The notes beneath the pieces are model-generated. The model searched no databases. It saw nothing but the letters and a program-made list of their open reading frames with translations, and had not been told where the DNA came from. A program made the translations under genes and the position numbers. DNA of 64,000 bases from Polyporus tsugae (lineage: Eukaryota; Basidiomycota; Agaricomycetes; Polyporales; Polyporaceae). The DNA lies in contig JAHRBS010000012.1 in assembly GCA_024305745.1 (NCBI GenBank), positions 2,733,001-2,797,000 on the forward strand, read 5' to 3'. How positions within the stretch are numbered: position 1 is the stretch's first letter; every line of letters begins with the position of its first letter. This document shows, piece by piece, positions 36,801 through 50,010 of this stretch.

Positions 36801-39800
36801 ATGCGTAACACACTACCTCTTCTGTCTCGTCCTCCCGCTCCCAACTCGTCCTTCGCCCGTGCTCCTTCTTCCATTCCTCCTTCAGACTCGCCTTCCCACC
36901 CCATGCCTACCATCCGTCTGATCTCTGCGACCCCGTCGGCGGCCGGTTCCGCTGGCGACGCCAGCACTTCGTTCGCCAGCTCGTCCTTCGTCTCGGTCGC
37001 CCCCTTCGCTGTTTCGTCCCCACTAGCCCCCAAACCCGCATCCGCGGACCCCAAGAAGCGCATCGTCCCGAAAAAGTCCAAGCTGGGCCTGCTCGGTGGC
37101 AGCAAGACGAAGGAGAAGGTCAACAAGGACTTCTCCGATGTCGTCCGCCGAGTTGGCGGTGCGCCTTCGACTGGGCGTAGCGGGTTCGAGATCTACGTCG
37201 ACCAGAACGACGACCCCGATCTCGGGGAGATCGTCGTTGTCAAGAAGAAGAAGTCCCGCCTCGGGCTCGACGGCATGAAGTGGGGGGCTCTTGGCGAAGT
37301 CACTAACATCCCAGCTGTCTCGAAGGAGCAGCCGAAGGTGGCGCCTGTCGACAACCTCCTCAAGGTCAAGGGCGACGAAAACCAGAAATGGTGGAGCATC
37401 GGACGTGGGCGGAAGGACTCGAAGAGCAAGGACAAGGAACAGAAGCTCCCATCTCGCTCACAGAGTGTGTGCTGCTGCCGATTGCTTATCCTTCCTCTGC
37501 ACCCTCTAACTCGGTTCTGTTTGCAGCGCCCGAGCCTTCCAAGTCGCTTGAAGGCCGCACCCGGTTCAACTCACTCGACTCTGGGATCCTCTTGAACAGC
37601 CCCGCCTCACGGCCGAAGAAACAAGGGACGGTCTCCTCTCTGAAGTCCCTTCTGGAGGTCCCCGTCGTCACCACCGCTCTCGCCGATGAAGGCGCCCCGA
37701 CGATTGGCGGTCTGCTGGCCGCTGACGCGCCGCCTACTGGTTCTATCGCTGTGCGTGCGATCCGCTCCATGCGGTCGCTCGCGCGGATGGCCAGCTGGGC
37801 GCAACTGTCGAACGACAAGGAAGGCAACACGGGTGTCGCTGCCCCGAGCGAGACGACGAAGGGGAAGTCGTCGAAGGAGAAGAAGGAGAAGGAGCTGAAG
37901 GAGAAACCGAAGGAGAAAGGCGAGACGAAGAAAAAGAAGAAAAAGGACAAGGAGAAGACGAAGGAGAAAGAAAGCAAGGAGGAGAAGAGGGAGAAGGAGA
38001 AGACCGTGCGCTACTCCGGCAGTAGCTTCGAGGCGGGCGCGCTCAGCTCGCAAGGCAGCCCCGCTCAACGACTCCGACCTGAGGACGGCGCACATACTCT
38101 CACACGCAGGAAACAGAGCATCCTTGGGCTCGGCTTGCCATCAACTATGCGCCTCTCGACAGTCCGCGACGTCTCGAGCGGATCGACCGCGTCGTCGACC
38201 GGCGTTCCGCAGGCGCCACAGCGGCTCTCAGTCGACTCTGCCCACCTGATCATGAATGCACAAGGGCGTCCGTCGTCAATCCTGTCGAGCGGCTCGTCGC
38301 TTCGTCCCCCATCGACCATCTCAGGTATCTCGTGCGACTCCGGGCGTACCTCTCGCTCGTCGAGTAGTTCGGTCGCCTCTGTCCGTTGGGACGACGCTGC
38401 TCTCAAGACGGTCAAGGAGAAGCAGCGCGAGGAGCGACGCACACGTCGAGAACAGGACAAGGAGAAGGGGGACGAGGAGGGCAGCAAGACCAAGCGCGAG
38501 AGCCGCCGGTCGTCCGATTCCCGCCGCCGCACACCCATTTCCGAGATCTTCCCTGAGACTCAGGCGCAACGGCAGTCGACCGGATCGCTCTCGCCCCCTA
38601 GCTCGCTCATGGACCAGCCTATGGTCAGGATCGAGGAGGCAACGGCGGACGGACACTCGGCACCGACCGACGACGAGAAGGAGGGCGTGAGCCTGACTGA
38701 GACGCCTAACAAGCGTGTTCGTCCTCGTCCCCTCTCTGAGCAGATGCTCGGACGACCCCGCCCTCAGGCTATTTGTGATAACAGCGATGGTGATGGTAAG
38801 TGAAAACAGTCTATCGTCTTCTTTGCCTTTTGCTGATGTTGTCACTAGTCATGCTTTCACTTCTGGATGCCGCCACGAATGACTTGGCCTCGCTGATCAA
38901 CCGTCTGGATCTCGAAGCGACCCCCGGAAGCACGAACAACACCCCGCTCAGTCTGTCGCCCTTGTGGGAAGTCAGCCAGGAGAGTCCGCTGAAGGCGCGG
39001 GCGATGCTCCAACGCGGAAGTCCCCTCAAGAGCGGGCTCCGGGAGAGTGCGGCTTCCATTGCCTCGCTCCGGCCATATGCGAAGGTGCAATCTTCAGCTG
39101 CCGAGCCGAAGCTTTCGGTCAAGCCCGCGAAGACGGAGTCCAGGGCGTCGGGGCTCGTCGGGCAGCAGATTGCGCCTTGGAACGAGCTCGACTGGAAGGT
39201 GTCGCCGCGGAAGCCGCTGATCAAGCCCAAGCTGGCGTCGCACCTCACCCACAAGCGCACGCTCACGCCCTCTCCTGCCGAGTCCTTACCCGTGTTCCAG
39301 CCACTTCGCCCTGCCAACACGAAGTCGAAGGCCTCGCTCTTGGCGTGCGAGGCGAACTCGCGCAGCGCGACGCCTGTCACCACAGAGGTGTCCCCTCCGT
39401 CCTCCCGCACGTTCGGTTCGCGTCCATGCAAAGTCGGTCTCAGGTCGCCCATGCGCGAAGAAGAGGTCCAGCCATCGCCGACGCCCGTGTTCAGCCGTGT
39501 CGGCAGGCACCATCGCAAGAGCTCCTCACTCGTCCCGATGAACAGCAAGGGCAGCCAGGGCAGCTTGCGCAGGATGGGCATGCCGATCACCGCAGAGGCG
39601 CGCAAGGGCCTAGGGCTTTGTGGCACGCTGGGCAGCTCAACCGAACCGGAAGTCGACGCCGAGGATCCAGACTCCGACATCCCCGACGAGCTGCAAGTCA
39701 TCCTCTCGGGTCAGTCTGACGATGAGAACACCCGCCCGTTGAGTCCCTTCGATGACACGTTGTCGTTCAAGCCTCCCCCGTCGCCTGGCTCGCCCCCGAA

Positions 39801-42800
39801 GGCCGCGCTCCCGGTTCCGGAGGAGCGTACCTACAGCCCGATTGAGCAGGTTTCTGAGGCCCCCGTCTTCCAAGCCCAGCTTTTCGACGTCGATGCTAAC
39901 AAGGCTGAGCTTGATGATGGCGAACACAGCCCCACTTTCCACTCGGAGGACGACACGAAGAAATCGTTTGACTTCACGGGCGAGCTCCAGAGGCTCAACG
40001 AGTCCGGTGGCTCAGATCGTGCGAGCTTCGTCGAGCAACTCGAAACCGCGTTCAAGACTCCTGCTCGCATAGAACTCGGGTTCGACTTCACTGACGACAG
40101 CCTACTTATCCCGCCCGTGCCGCCACTGCCCCAGAATCTCCGCCCTGCGCCTGCGGAGGACGTCCCGAAGAGCTTCGCGAGCTTCAACGAGACGGCGTCA
40201 ATGTATGGCGGATCGGACGAGACTGGGAACCGCGACTCCGGCATGTCCCAGGACCAGGACCAAGACATCAGCTTCATGATTCAAGAGCTCGAGGACCAGT
40301 GCCGTGTCTACCCCGCGAGGTCCCGCCAGTCGTCGATGCAGTCCAAGCCATCGGACGGCCACCTCAACCGTTCCTTCAGGTTTGGCGGCAGGCCCTCGCC
40401 ACAAGGTTCCACGACTTCGTCGAGCTCGGACATGAAGCAATTGACGCTTTCGGACATCATCCCTCCTCTATCGCACTCGCAGACGCATTCGCGAGCAAAC
40501 TCGAAGAGCTCCATGGTCGAGGAGGACAGTTCGGTCCTCAAGTCGATCTTGGCCAAGGCTGCGGACATCCTGCCTGCAGACGAGAGCCGTTCCCGTGTCG
40601 ACTCGATCGTGAGCTTGAAGCGCCCCTCTTGTGTTCCGGCCCATGTGGACCAAACTACGGGTATGCCAGGCCACTCGCGCGAACCATCTGCTGCGAGCTT
40701 CACAGGCTTCGACTCCTTCGACGAGGTCCGGCGCGGTTTCGAGTTCGGCCCCAACCGCCCTGCGTTCTATCCGCCGCCCCAGGCAGTCTTCCATCCTCAG
40801 CATGGCCGCGATATGTCTCTGTTCAGTATCGCGTCGGTCTCGTCTTACGGTGCGGTGGTCAACAACGGTACCCAGGACCCCTTCGGATACCAGCAGGAAG
40901 AGCCCAGCCGGCCGCCTTCGATGGATGATATGTCGATCTCGATGTCCATGTCGGTCGACGACACGTTCTCGTTCATCCGTCGGGACAAGCCGCGCAGGCG
41001 CGTCGACAGCGACGCTTCGAGCTTCTACTTCCAGCCCTCGCACACGATGCATCCCTACCGCCGGGGCCACCGCCGTGGGCCATCCGGAATGTCTACCACA
41101 TCGAACGCCCCCCCTCCCATCAGCCTGTACAACCGCAACTTCGGCATGCACAAGCGCAACGACTCGAACACGAGCGCGAGCTCCGTGGCTCTGTCATACG
41201 CCATGCACGGAGCAAGCAATGGTCGTGCGGCATGGGCAAGCCACACGCGTGATTTCTCCGTGGACTCTATCATGAGCGATTACTCCGAACGGCCGATGGC
41301 GCGCCCCGGCCTGGGTGACAAGATGTTCGACAACGGACGCGGAGCCCCGCTCAGCGCGATCTCAGCCTCGCCGGAGAGCGCGTACAGTGACGGACAGGAC
41401 GAGCGCACCCGGCCTTCTTGGGACTCGATCATGGACAATGAGACTGGCAGGTTCACGTCGGCCGTTGAGGATTCGCTGTTCGACAAGACGGGCAAGCGGA
41501 CATCCGCCTCGTCCGAGTCTGTGTTTGGGATCGATCCGTCGTTCGCGCAGTACGCGCGTTACCTCCCCAGCCAGCAGTATCGCCCGTTGTCCATCATGAG
41601 CGAAGCGAGTGTTCACAGTCCTGTCAAGGAGGACGACACCATGATCACGGTAAGTCGCGTCTCAACTGCTCCGTACCCCCTGCTAACATTTGCCATGTAG
41701 ATGCTCGGTGGTGGACACGTTCGCAGGCGGTCGATCAGCTCCTTGGTCGATGCTTCGCCTTGCGTCCGCATGGAGCGCAAACAGCAGACCGCGCATCCTG
41801 GGCGCATGCTCCAGTTCGACATGATTGAGCCCCCCGCGAAGGAATCGCCCAGCAAGGTATCGCGGCTCATTGCTCAGCCCTCCATTGCGTCGACGTCCTC
41901 GTTCCAGTTCGGCGGCGATCGCATGATCAAGGCCCGCCAAGGCCTTCTGGAGCGGCAGAGTTTGGAGGAGAGCGCGCTCATGGCGCAAGGCGAAGACTTC
42001 TTGGATTCTTGTAAGTGTGTGATTTGTACGGTGTTGCTGCCCTTACTTCAACACTTGGGTTTTCTAGTGCGCGAGCGTTCGTTCTTCAGCAAGCCATCGC
42101 CGGCTGGGCGGTCTCGGTCAAGCACCTGCACGTCGGCTTCGTCTGGCGTGGACACACCCCCATTGTCATCGTCTGATGGATCTTCGATCTCTGGCGGTTC
42201 CCAGTCCAGCATTGACCTCGGACATCTTAGCACCTTGCTCACCAACACGTCGCATCCCAGCAGCGGTGTCGCGAGGGCTCGTGCCCGTACTCGCGCTAGG
42301 GGCACCGGACATCGACGTCGGATCGACGAGGCGCGCATGTCGCGTTCATCTGTGTACGAGACGATCGAAGAGGAAGCCTCCGTGTTGGCAAGTTCGCCGT
42401 CGCCGCAACGTCCGACGCCTCAGAGTCTGGCGAAGCAGGGGGTCAATTCGATGGTGAACGACTCGGTCTATGTCGTCGAGAGCGACGGCGACTCGATTTA
42501 CAGCGTGTGCGACGACGAGCATGGCATCACGACTCTCCGCAGGTTTTACGCCCTACGCAGTGAGGCTGAGGTCACCGTCGACGAGAGCAAGCGCTTGTGG
42601 AACGACACTCCGTTCTCCGTCTTCGCGCTGCAGTGTGAGTCACGTTTTGCGTGCTTGAGGGAGGTGCTTCATTGACATGGTTGCCCAATAGCGTTCTATC
42701 CTCCACGTGAGCCCATTGCCATGCAGGCTATGCTTGAGCACTCGCAGATGAACTACGGCCCGCTTCCTTCCGAGCTCCGTCCCCACCGCGTCCGATCGCG

Positions 42801-43321
42801 AACTTCGTCAAGAGCGTCGCCGTACCCTGTGAGGCACATGCGGTCTACCGCGTCCCCCGAGAAGGCTCGTTCATCGCCCATGCACGTTTTCACTGACGCC
42901 CCGAGCAAGTCGTTCACAATGTCCCTCCACAACCAAACGGTCCTTCGTGAGGTGCAGCGGAGCACGAACCTCGACGTCCCCACGCCGCCACCAGTACTTA
43001 GCGAGATCAAGCCCTTCACGCCGTTCACTGTTGAGCTCAAGACGTCGAAGCAAGACAAGAACGCGATCGGTCTTCCAGCGCGCCCTCGAGTCACTTCGAG
43101 CACCCGACGTGCGGCCCTTGGCTGGTCGAAGCGTACTGGCAAGTCCGGCACCCAGGACTTCAAGGAGAACTCGATCATCCCCACGTAAGTCCTCCTTCTC
43201 ATTGTCCACAGCTCTTTGCTCAGACGTTCTGCATTCTAGTCCTTCCGAAACACTGAGGATCAACCGCCCACGTCCCCGCGGTCGGCCCACGCCTGCGCGC
43301 AGACCGGTACCTGTGGCATGA
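36801..43321 (+). CDS. Very large Ser-rich, intrinsically disordered protein of unknown function
   Basis: Seven exons (36801-37464, 37527-38795, 38849-41649, 41701-42010, 42068-42634, 42692-43184 and 43240-43321) with fully consistent phases encode 2061 residues. No folded domain is recognised. Near residues 330-390 is a Lys/Glu block (KSSKEKKEKELKEKPKEKGE, followed by six Lys) likely to form a charged helix or nucleolar-type signal. Further regions are rich in Ser, Pro and Arg with many SP/TP and RxxS motifs (HHRKSSSLVP, SPRKPLIKPK), suggesting heavy phosphorylation. A more conserved-looking block at 42470-42690 (VYVVESDGDSIYSVCDDEHG, then RFYALRSEAEVTV) may be the functional core. The ATG is the first after a TATA-like site. 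It is probably a cytoskeletal, polarity or signalling scaffold, but that is guesswork from composition. Confidence 0.85.
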
Positions 43322-44028
43322 TCCTCTCAACCCCTCATCAACCCAACTCAAATATAACTCCACAACCCCACTGCTTTCCGCCGCCTTCGCTTCTGTCGTC
43401 CACTCGATCGCTACGGACGCTCTCAGCCAGTCCGAAGCAGGTCGCGCGTCATCTCATCTATGCTATGAACATATCTGTCTATGCCCGTCTACGTCTCGTT
43501 TCACGTCGCTCTGATTTTGATGCTTTCTTGCAAGCACATCGTAAATTGACAACACTGCACTTCGTCTACGTTCCGCCCCCTGTCCCCCCACTTGGATCTG
43601 TTGTTACTTCCTTGTTACGTCGGAAGCAGGCGACATTGCATTGGCCGGGCGGACGTTTCTTGGTCCATCTCGGAGTTGTCTGCGTTTCGTGCGGGATGTG
43701 ATTGTACCTATTAGACTGTACTTCGCTATCTCGTATGCAGCTCGGGCTCCCAAGTATCGTTTTCTGTCATCCTCATCATCTGACAATAGCACCAGTGTGC
43801 CTTGTATTCGTCGAGCGAATATATGATGCTTTGTTGTGCAATTCTCTCTGCCGTCACGGTGGGGCGTTGCCCTGATTGGACGAATCAACACAGCCACACA
43901 ACGTCGGGATCGCTTATCAAGCTCAAGACTCGAATAGTAATTACTAGCGTATAATCTAAACCATCGAACAATGCTAGAGCCGTACAAAACTAAGTACTGT
44001 AGTCAAAGTGACAACACATCGCTTTGTA
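43322..44028. other. Convergent intergenic region
   Basis: About 700 bp holding the 3' flanks of the large disordered-protein gene and family X copy 1. No gene recognised. Confidence 0.4.
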
Positions 44029-45132
44029 CTACACTTTGTGTGCAGGAGGAACGCGAAGCGCGATTGTTGGTTGAAAGGTGCCCTTGGATCTCTGAACTAG
44101 GTCGACTAAGAACAGATCCTCTAAAGACACCTCCCTTATAAACATTCCATTGAAGAATGCGAGGAGAACTTTGTTGGAGGTACCCTAGATCAACGCCATC
44201 AGCCATGATGCAGAGGTTGCTCGAACGATAGTACACCCGAACACTGGCACACTTACAAGAGCCTTTTCCACCTCGCGCACTACTCCCTTCGCGAGGTGAC
44301 CCTTTGTGACCGTTGCGTTGACCTGAGACGACGACTGCATACTTCCACTCCACTTATGCAGGTTCAGGATATAGCCTCGTGCGAAATTACTCTGGTTGCT
44401 TACCGGGGCCATGAGAGGGACGTCGACGGCGATGCTGATCTTTCCCGTGGCTTTCCTGCCGGTCGTATGAGCGAACGTGACTGGCTCATTTGCTTCGGAA
44501 AAGCCGCCATCTTTTGCCAAGAGCACGGGCACGTTGAACTGGATCACCGACGGATTCTCAACAGGTTTGGATCCAGCGTATGGTGTCTGCTTGATGACCT
44601 GAAGCAACGCACAGCGCATGAGCTTAACTTGCGAGTAATTGAGGGCACTAGCACCGCCGCAACGGTCACGGTACGGCAAGCTCAGACGTCTTACCCAGCA
44701 GTCCTCGTACCCATGAACCTGTTTGGTCAGGACGACCGGTAGTGAGCTTGGGATCGGTGCTAGCAGCTAAACATTGCCGGCTTTGACGTAGGACAATCCG
44801 TTCGGGAGTTCTGCCACGGCCGCCATGGGGAAGGGGTCCCCGAATTGCAGATTCTGACGACCACGAGCCCAACGTCATCCACAAGGACCTGCCACGAGCG
44901 AGAGGAGCGGAGACGTACGGCTATGACTCCCTCCACACCTCTCCGTAAACTGACACCCGGGTTGGGGTAATGGGTCACGACGCCGCCTCCGCCTACATGA
45001 TAATCGGATCCCTCGGAGCGGACGAAAGAATCGTCAGGGATGTGTCGGATATAGGCTGCCGGCTGTGGATACAGTCAAATACGTAAACATGCAGTGGTAG
45101 TAGTGACTTACGGGGTAGTTCGGTCGAGTCAT
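44029..45132 (-). CDS. Family X protein, copy 1 (unknown function)
   Basis: Seven exons, every intron in phase 0: 45132-45112, 45062-44919, 44853-44773, 44718-44695, 44598-44404, 44334-44257 and 44184-44029, giving 232 residues. No named family is recognised. The C-terminal half has the features I use to define family X: FNVP, a beta-rich stretch (TGKISIAVDVPLM), then VTKGHLAKGVVREVEKAL and EDLFLVDLVQRSKGTFQPTI. The N-terminal half has YIRHIPDDSFVRS and HYPNPGVSL. It lacks a signal peptide, so it is probably cytosolic or nuclear. The 24-nt exon 4 and the GTTTAG donor before it are the weakest points. Three relatives lie on the opposite strand at 50-57 kb. Confidence 0.65.
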
Positions 45133-46874
45133 GACGTCGAACTTCGGTAGTAGCGCAGTGGAAGCTGTTGCTGTGGAGTATATCTAGAAACGCACACCAT
45201 GCTTAGCTCGAGGCTCTCCTGGGATTAAGTAGAAGTGGAAGTAGAGGTTTTCGCTCGCAGCAGGTGACGCCACAGCGCAACAGGCTGACACTTCACGCTA
45301 AGTGCGGTTTGGGCGTTTCCTCTTTTCTTAAGTGACTTGGCTTGGAGGAGGGCTGTACGCCGGACCTTTAGCCGCTGTATGCTTCTCGAAAAATTATGAA
45401 CGCCTGACAACCCGTTGCCAGGCTGCCAGTGGATCGCTCAGTGGCAGAGGCATCCTGAGTCGACTCGAGAAATTCTCAACGCCATGTTCCCCCATTCAGA
45501 AGCATCCTCGGACCCGAACGGGGCCCGCTGTCACGAATGCGCACGGGGCAAACGTCTTCCGAGTGCCGTTGCTCCGTTCGACTGTTCGGTGAAGTTCACC
45601 GTGGCGGTCCTAGTACAAGGCTCCATACTAAAGATATGTGATCCTGACGGAGGGTGAAGGCGAAAGACAAGAAACACGCAGGCAAGATGTCAACCGACTC
45701 GGACCGTCAGCGGCGTTGCACGGGGAGGTCGATCAGCGCGGGCGAGCGTCACGTTCGTAGAATCGAAGGTCGTGGAAACGCGACAGCGTCACTGAGCTGC
45801 CAGAAACAGGTGATGGCGCACCCGTCCGTGGATCGAGACGGTACCGAAGGATATCGGTGCGATAGCCGCGGCAGATCCAAGGTTTAAGTTTCCGCCAAAA
45901 ACGCGCTCATCCTCACCGTACTAGCTCCCGGCCTCGGCTATGGCAGCGCGCCGGGAAACGGTGCCCTGATTTATGGCATATCGAAGGTTCTGCACCGTCA
46001 GGGCACCGTGGCCCAACAGTGGTGCGAGATGAGGCCGATGAGGGCGCGCCCCCGTGGCTCCCAGTCTACGCAGTGCGGTAAAGACCTGAAACCATATCCT
46101 ATTTGGCGCTAGGTATCATACGGCGCTGGATACCGCCCCGATAACCCAGCAGTGCGTATCCTCGGTGTGTGACCAATAGGCAACGACACCGCCACGATGC
46201 GCGCGTAGACCCGACGTGGGCCCGACGCCCTAACGATGATTAGGCTACCGGAGCTCACAGACTTTAGCTGCGTGCTCTGACAGTCACGGAAATTCGGGGT
46301 GGTTAATTCTCCGGAGGATCTAGTTGCTACGAAGCGTCCACTTCCCCGGAGGCGATCGTCGAGGACGAATGGGGAAGAAGACACCCGGGTCCCGGGTCTC
46401 GGGCTTCTCATTGAGGGCGCGCGCCCGGTCGAGTTGGAATTCCAACTACAATTCGCGGGCATCCCTCGATCGTAGGATGGCAAGCAAAAGTTGTTCTATT
46501 CGAACATACACACTCCTTGGTGCGAGCACATGTATGAAAAGGGAGGTGCACAGACCGCAGATAGTTTGACTCCATGTGGCAGGGGGTGGCTGTGAATGAG
46601 CCCTAGCCTTCCAAACGCCCGCGGCACCGGGGTCCGGGAAGCACCTTCATCGTTCGGCCGCGCCGCTTGAAATTTGCAAGTCAAAGATCATGTGGATGCT
46701 CACCTTACATTCGACAGGCAACCGGAGCGACCGAACGTGGCCCGTAACCGGGGGTCTAGACCACAGTTATTGTGCATATGTACATCGCAGGCACATATCC
46801 GCCAGCTGTGGTGCTGCGAGCTCCGTCATTCGGCTTGACATCGTACAACGCTCGCGATCAATGCCTCTTGGGGA
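45133..46874. other. 1.7 kb without recognised genes
   Basis: Upstream of family X copy 1 and downstream of the PEBP gene. Only short ORFs without motifs. Confidence 0.4.
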
Positions 46875-47668
46875 CTACTCGCTCGGGACGACCTCGGGTG
46901 AGGTGACGAGGAAGTAGTTCGCGCCGACCAGCTTCAGCCCGTGCTTCTCCGCGAAGGCGATCGCGTTCCAGCTTCGTCGCTCTTCCAGAGCCGCGCCGTA
47001 CTCGGGCGCATCGTGAGGAACGGTGAAGGGCTCCGAGTTCATGGGCTCCTGGAACAAAAGGAATGCTGGGTAGGAGAGCGGGAGTGGGGGGAAGGCAGAG
47101 GAAGATGTGTTAAAATACGAGTATGGTGATGCGCTACCATCCGATAGACGCGAGGGGCAGAAGAATGGAAGACTCACTGTATCTGTGAACCCCGGAATTC
47201 GGACGGGGACCAGGAGCGCGGTACGGCGTCGTGGAGGGGTGTGTCTTGAGCGCGTTCAGCGCCTCCGCCGAGTTCGACGTGACCGCGGGCGACTTCAGGC
47301 CGGTTATCTGCACGGTGTTCATCCTCACTTGGTAGAAAATAGACATATTAAACGCGTACCACCCAGTGCCTGAACGATCTGTATATCGCGTCTGTCCGAT
47401 AAGGCGCGTCGGGATCGAGCATTGCGAGCGTGTACGATGCCTCGGGGGCGTCGTCCCAGGGCCCGTTTAATGCGGCAAGTCGGATTTCTGGCTCGTCCTG
47501 GGTGTCCTCTACGGTCATCTCGTTCCCTAAGTTCACCTCCGCGCCATTGGGGTAAACGATCGAGAAAAGAACCGAGGGGGTGAAGGCATGGGAGGCGGGG
47601 ACGACATCAGGGATGATCCGCTGCTTCTCAAGAGCGGCGACGATGGCGGTGAGGGGGTCTGAGGACAT
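46875..47668 (-). CDS. Phosphatidylethanolamine-binding protein (PEBP / YbhB-CPY inhibitor family)
   Basis: Small soluble ligand-binding protein. Fungal members include the carboxypeptidase Y inhibitor TFS1 and the mitochondrial ribosomal mL38. Three exons (47668-47360, 47307-47178 and 47065-46875) give 209 residues. Hallmarks are the anion-pocket motif LDPDAP (84-89) with RHWV behind it, and GVHRYTFLLFQEP, whose GxHRY core is split by intron 2. The ORF is open further upstream only from non-ATG codons, so the start is the ATG at 47668. There is no signal peptide. The length fits a single PEBP domain, arguing against the longer ribosomal form. The ligand or protease target is unknown. Confidence 0.9.
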
Positions 47669-49936
47669 CGCGACCGGTGCTACTGTCGAGGTGCAGTGAG
47701 GTGCGGTTTCCAAGAGACGAAATGCTTGTCAGGAGGGAGTTCATGACACGAACGTTCCACAGAGGCGTCACGGTCTGGGTCTGCAGCCCACGGTCCGGTA
47801 TCGGACCGGTGGGCGACGGGTTCCGCTGCCGCAGTGCTTGAACCTTCTCTCTCTCTGACTCTCTCTCTTGACCGTATCGCGATACCTTCACATCCACTGT
47901 TACTGCGTTCTGTCTTCAACATCAACTAGGGGAATTATCGCTCAAAATTTGACGTATCGACCTTCAAGCTTCAGCGAGAAAAGCCCGAGTCTCATAGTAG
48001 TATCCCACTCGTCGTCCGTGACGCATCACGACAGAGATTGTCTTCGTATGAGTCAGATCATCCTACAAGCTTGAATGGCTGATCGACCCACTCGACGGAT
48101 TCCACGAAGATGAGGGGATAGGCCTGGAGGACATTTTGGACGTCGCCCCCAGAAGGCTTCAGATATCTTCGAGCCGGAAGTTACGGTCCGCAGTGACTGG
48201 GTGTGGATCATGAGATATCCCGAGCTGTGCCACGGTGACGAACATCTTTCTCGACTGCATTGTGAAGCGGTTCTAACGAATCAATACAGGTCTCCTGCAT
48301 GCGGCGGGCGAAAAAGCATCCGGACAGCTGCCCTTCCTAGCATGGTGGCATCCGCAGCTGCTGCGATTCACGGAGGTTGCCGTCATTGACGCTAGGGTCC
48401 AACTGAGGTTAAGGTTGATCATTTTGCGACGAGCATCGTAAGTAGGATATCTCTCAGACCTTGCACGAACGTACCTCATGGTCTGGATGTCATACTGCCG
48501 CTCCAGGTGTTCCGAGGTTCACGGATGGATATCCCTCCATCGAAGATGCAGGCCGGCCACGCGCACACTGAGGGATCAGGAAGAGTATGATCCTATATAT
48601 CGCCGGACCAGCAGACAACATGGACGATCGTACGTGTCTATTTCTTGCAGTGTATGCCCTTTGTGTTGCCAGCCTCGGAGGGGCCAGTAGATAAGGCGGC
48701 GTCGGGTCAATGGCTGCCTGTTCGCGCTTTTGAAAGTGTTCGACCACAATCGCTAATGAGATATTAGGAATGTTGGAATCTGGTTGACGTTGTGGTAGAC
48801 GTCGTGTCTGGGGGATAGTTGAGTGTACCACTTGCAGTGAGTATTCGTTGTCCTTGCCCTTTCGAAGGCGCTCAATGGACCTGATAACTCGGAAGCCTTG
48901 CGACACGCCACGTGCAGCACAGTTCTGCTGCCGAACTTAGACCACTGTGCGAACTTGGTTCTCGAGCCTGAGATGTTCTGGATATCTGGTCTATCCGATG
49001 TCGCTGATTTGGTATGTTCTGTTTCCAAACCGTCGCCGCGTCGACTCCAAAGTGGCGCATGCACATCCGTTCTGTGTGCGTCCTTTCTACAAGCTATCGA
49101 GATTCAGCTGAATAAATAGGACGTGGATGCGGCTGGACAGACACAAGGAACGTCCTTGGCCTTCAGTCAGATCGCGCCCCTTCCTTCACCATTGGCAGGT
49201 TCACTTCACTCTGGCACCTACGTTTGAAGCCGACGTACGTGCGCATTGCTACCTTCTCGCTCATATCACTAATATGTCAATAGACTGCGCCGAACGTATG
49301 ATGTTTTGGCCGTTGCTCGCAGTGCCCGTCATTAACGATCCCCTCTCTGCGATCGAAGGATGGGATTTCCGGCCATCCGCATCGACAACACGCCGATCGT
49401 CTCCATGGCACGAAGGGCAGCACCTGTGCCATCGACAGATTGTCTGAGCTTGGGAGAAGACGAAACTCGAACGTCGCGGCGCACGGCCCTGCTCAAACGA
49501 AAGGCAGGATCTGTGCCATGCGAAGATGATCAGGTCCGTGGACGGTTGATTTGATTCGACTTGCGCTGGCCTTGCGCTGTGAATGCATGGATCCTCACGC
49601 AACCGTCCAACAGATACAGATCAAACGGAGCCGAGCAGACGATCTCCGCAACCGCCGGTGCATGACACCGACTGAGCAGAGGATCGACCCCTTGTCGATC
49701 AAGGAATATTGGGTACGTGTGCATTTCGCTGAGTGTCGTGAGCGCTGAGGACTGGAGCTTCGACTGTGATAGCACTGCGACTTGACGCGAGAAGATCAAC
49801 AGACACAGACCAAACCCCGTGGAACAGACAACACCTACCAGAAGCTGTGCGTCTCACAGGAGATGGCATTCATGGTATTGCTGGGTGCGCGTGCATTTGC
49901 TAGCGTCCACGTTTGGGCTGAGCTGAGTGGCGGAGC
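47669..49936. other. 2.3 kb accessory region with gene fragments
   Basis: Starts with the PEBP promoter side, which contains a CT-rich tract (47849-47871). Beyond that, plus-strand pieces such as LEPEMFWISGLSDVADL before a GTATGT donor near 49012 look coding. Imperfect repeats at 49.7-50.0 kb precede family X copy 2. No complete gene could be assembled. Confidence 0.35.
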
Positions 49937-50010
49937 TTCGGCTGTGACAGCGCGGGGGCTTAGCGAAGGGGGTTCCACGGACGCTGACCGAGCACCGTCC
50001 AACAGACGGC
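49700..50010. repeat. Imperfect tandem duplication upstream of family X copy 2
   Basis: The stretch beginning GTGTGCATTTCGCTGAG near 49718 is similar to the stretch beginning GCGTGCATTTGCTAGCG near 49888. Shared elements in order are TGCATTT, CTGAG, GGAGCTTCG(A/G)CTGTGA(T/C)AGC and CAACAGAC. Period is about 170-180 bp. Similarity is partial, judged by eye. Confidence 0.4.

Noticed and set aside
38811..39701. 296-codon antisense ORF
   Set aside because: Shadow of the large disordered-protein exon in GC-rich sequence. Its composition is the complement of Ser/Pro/Arg codons.
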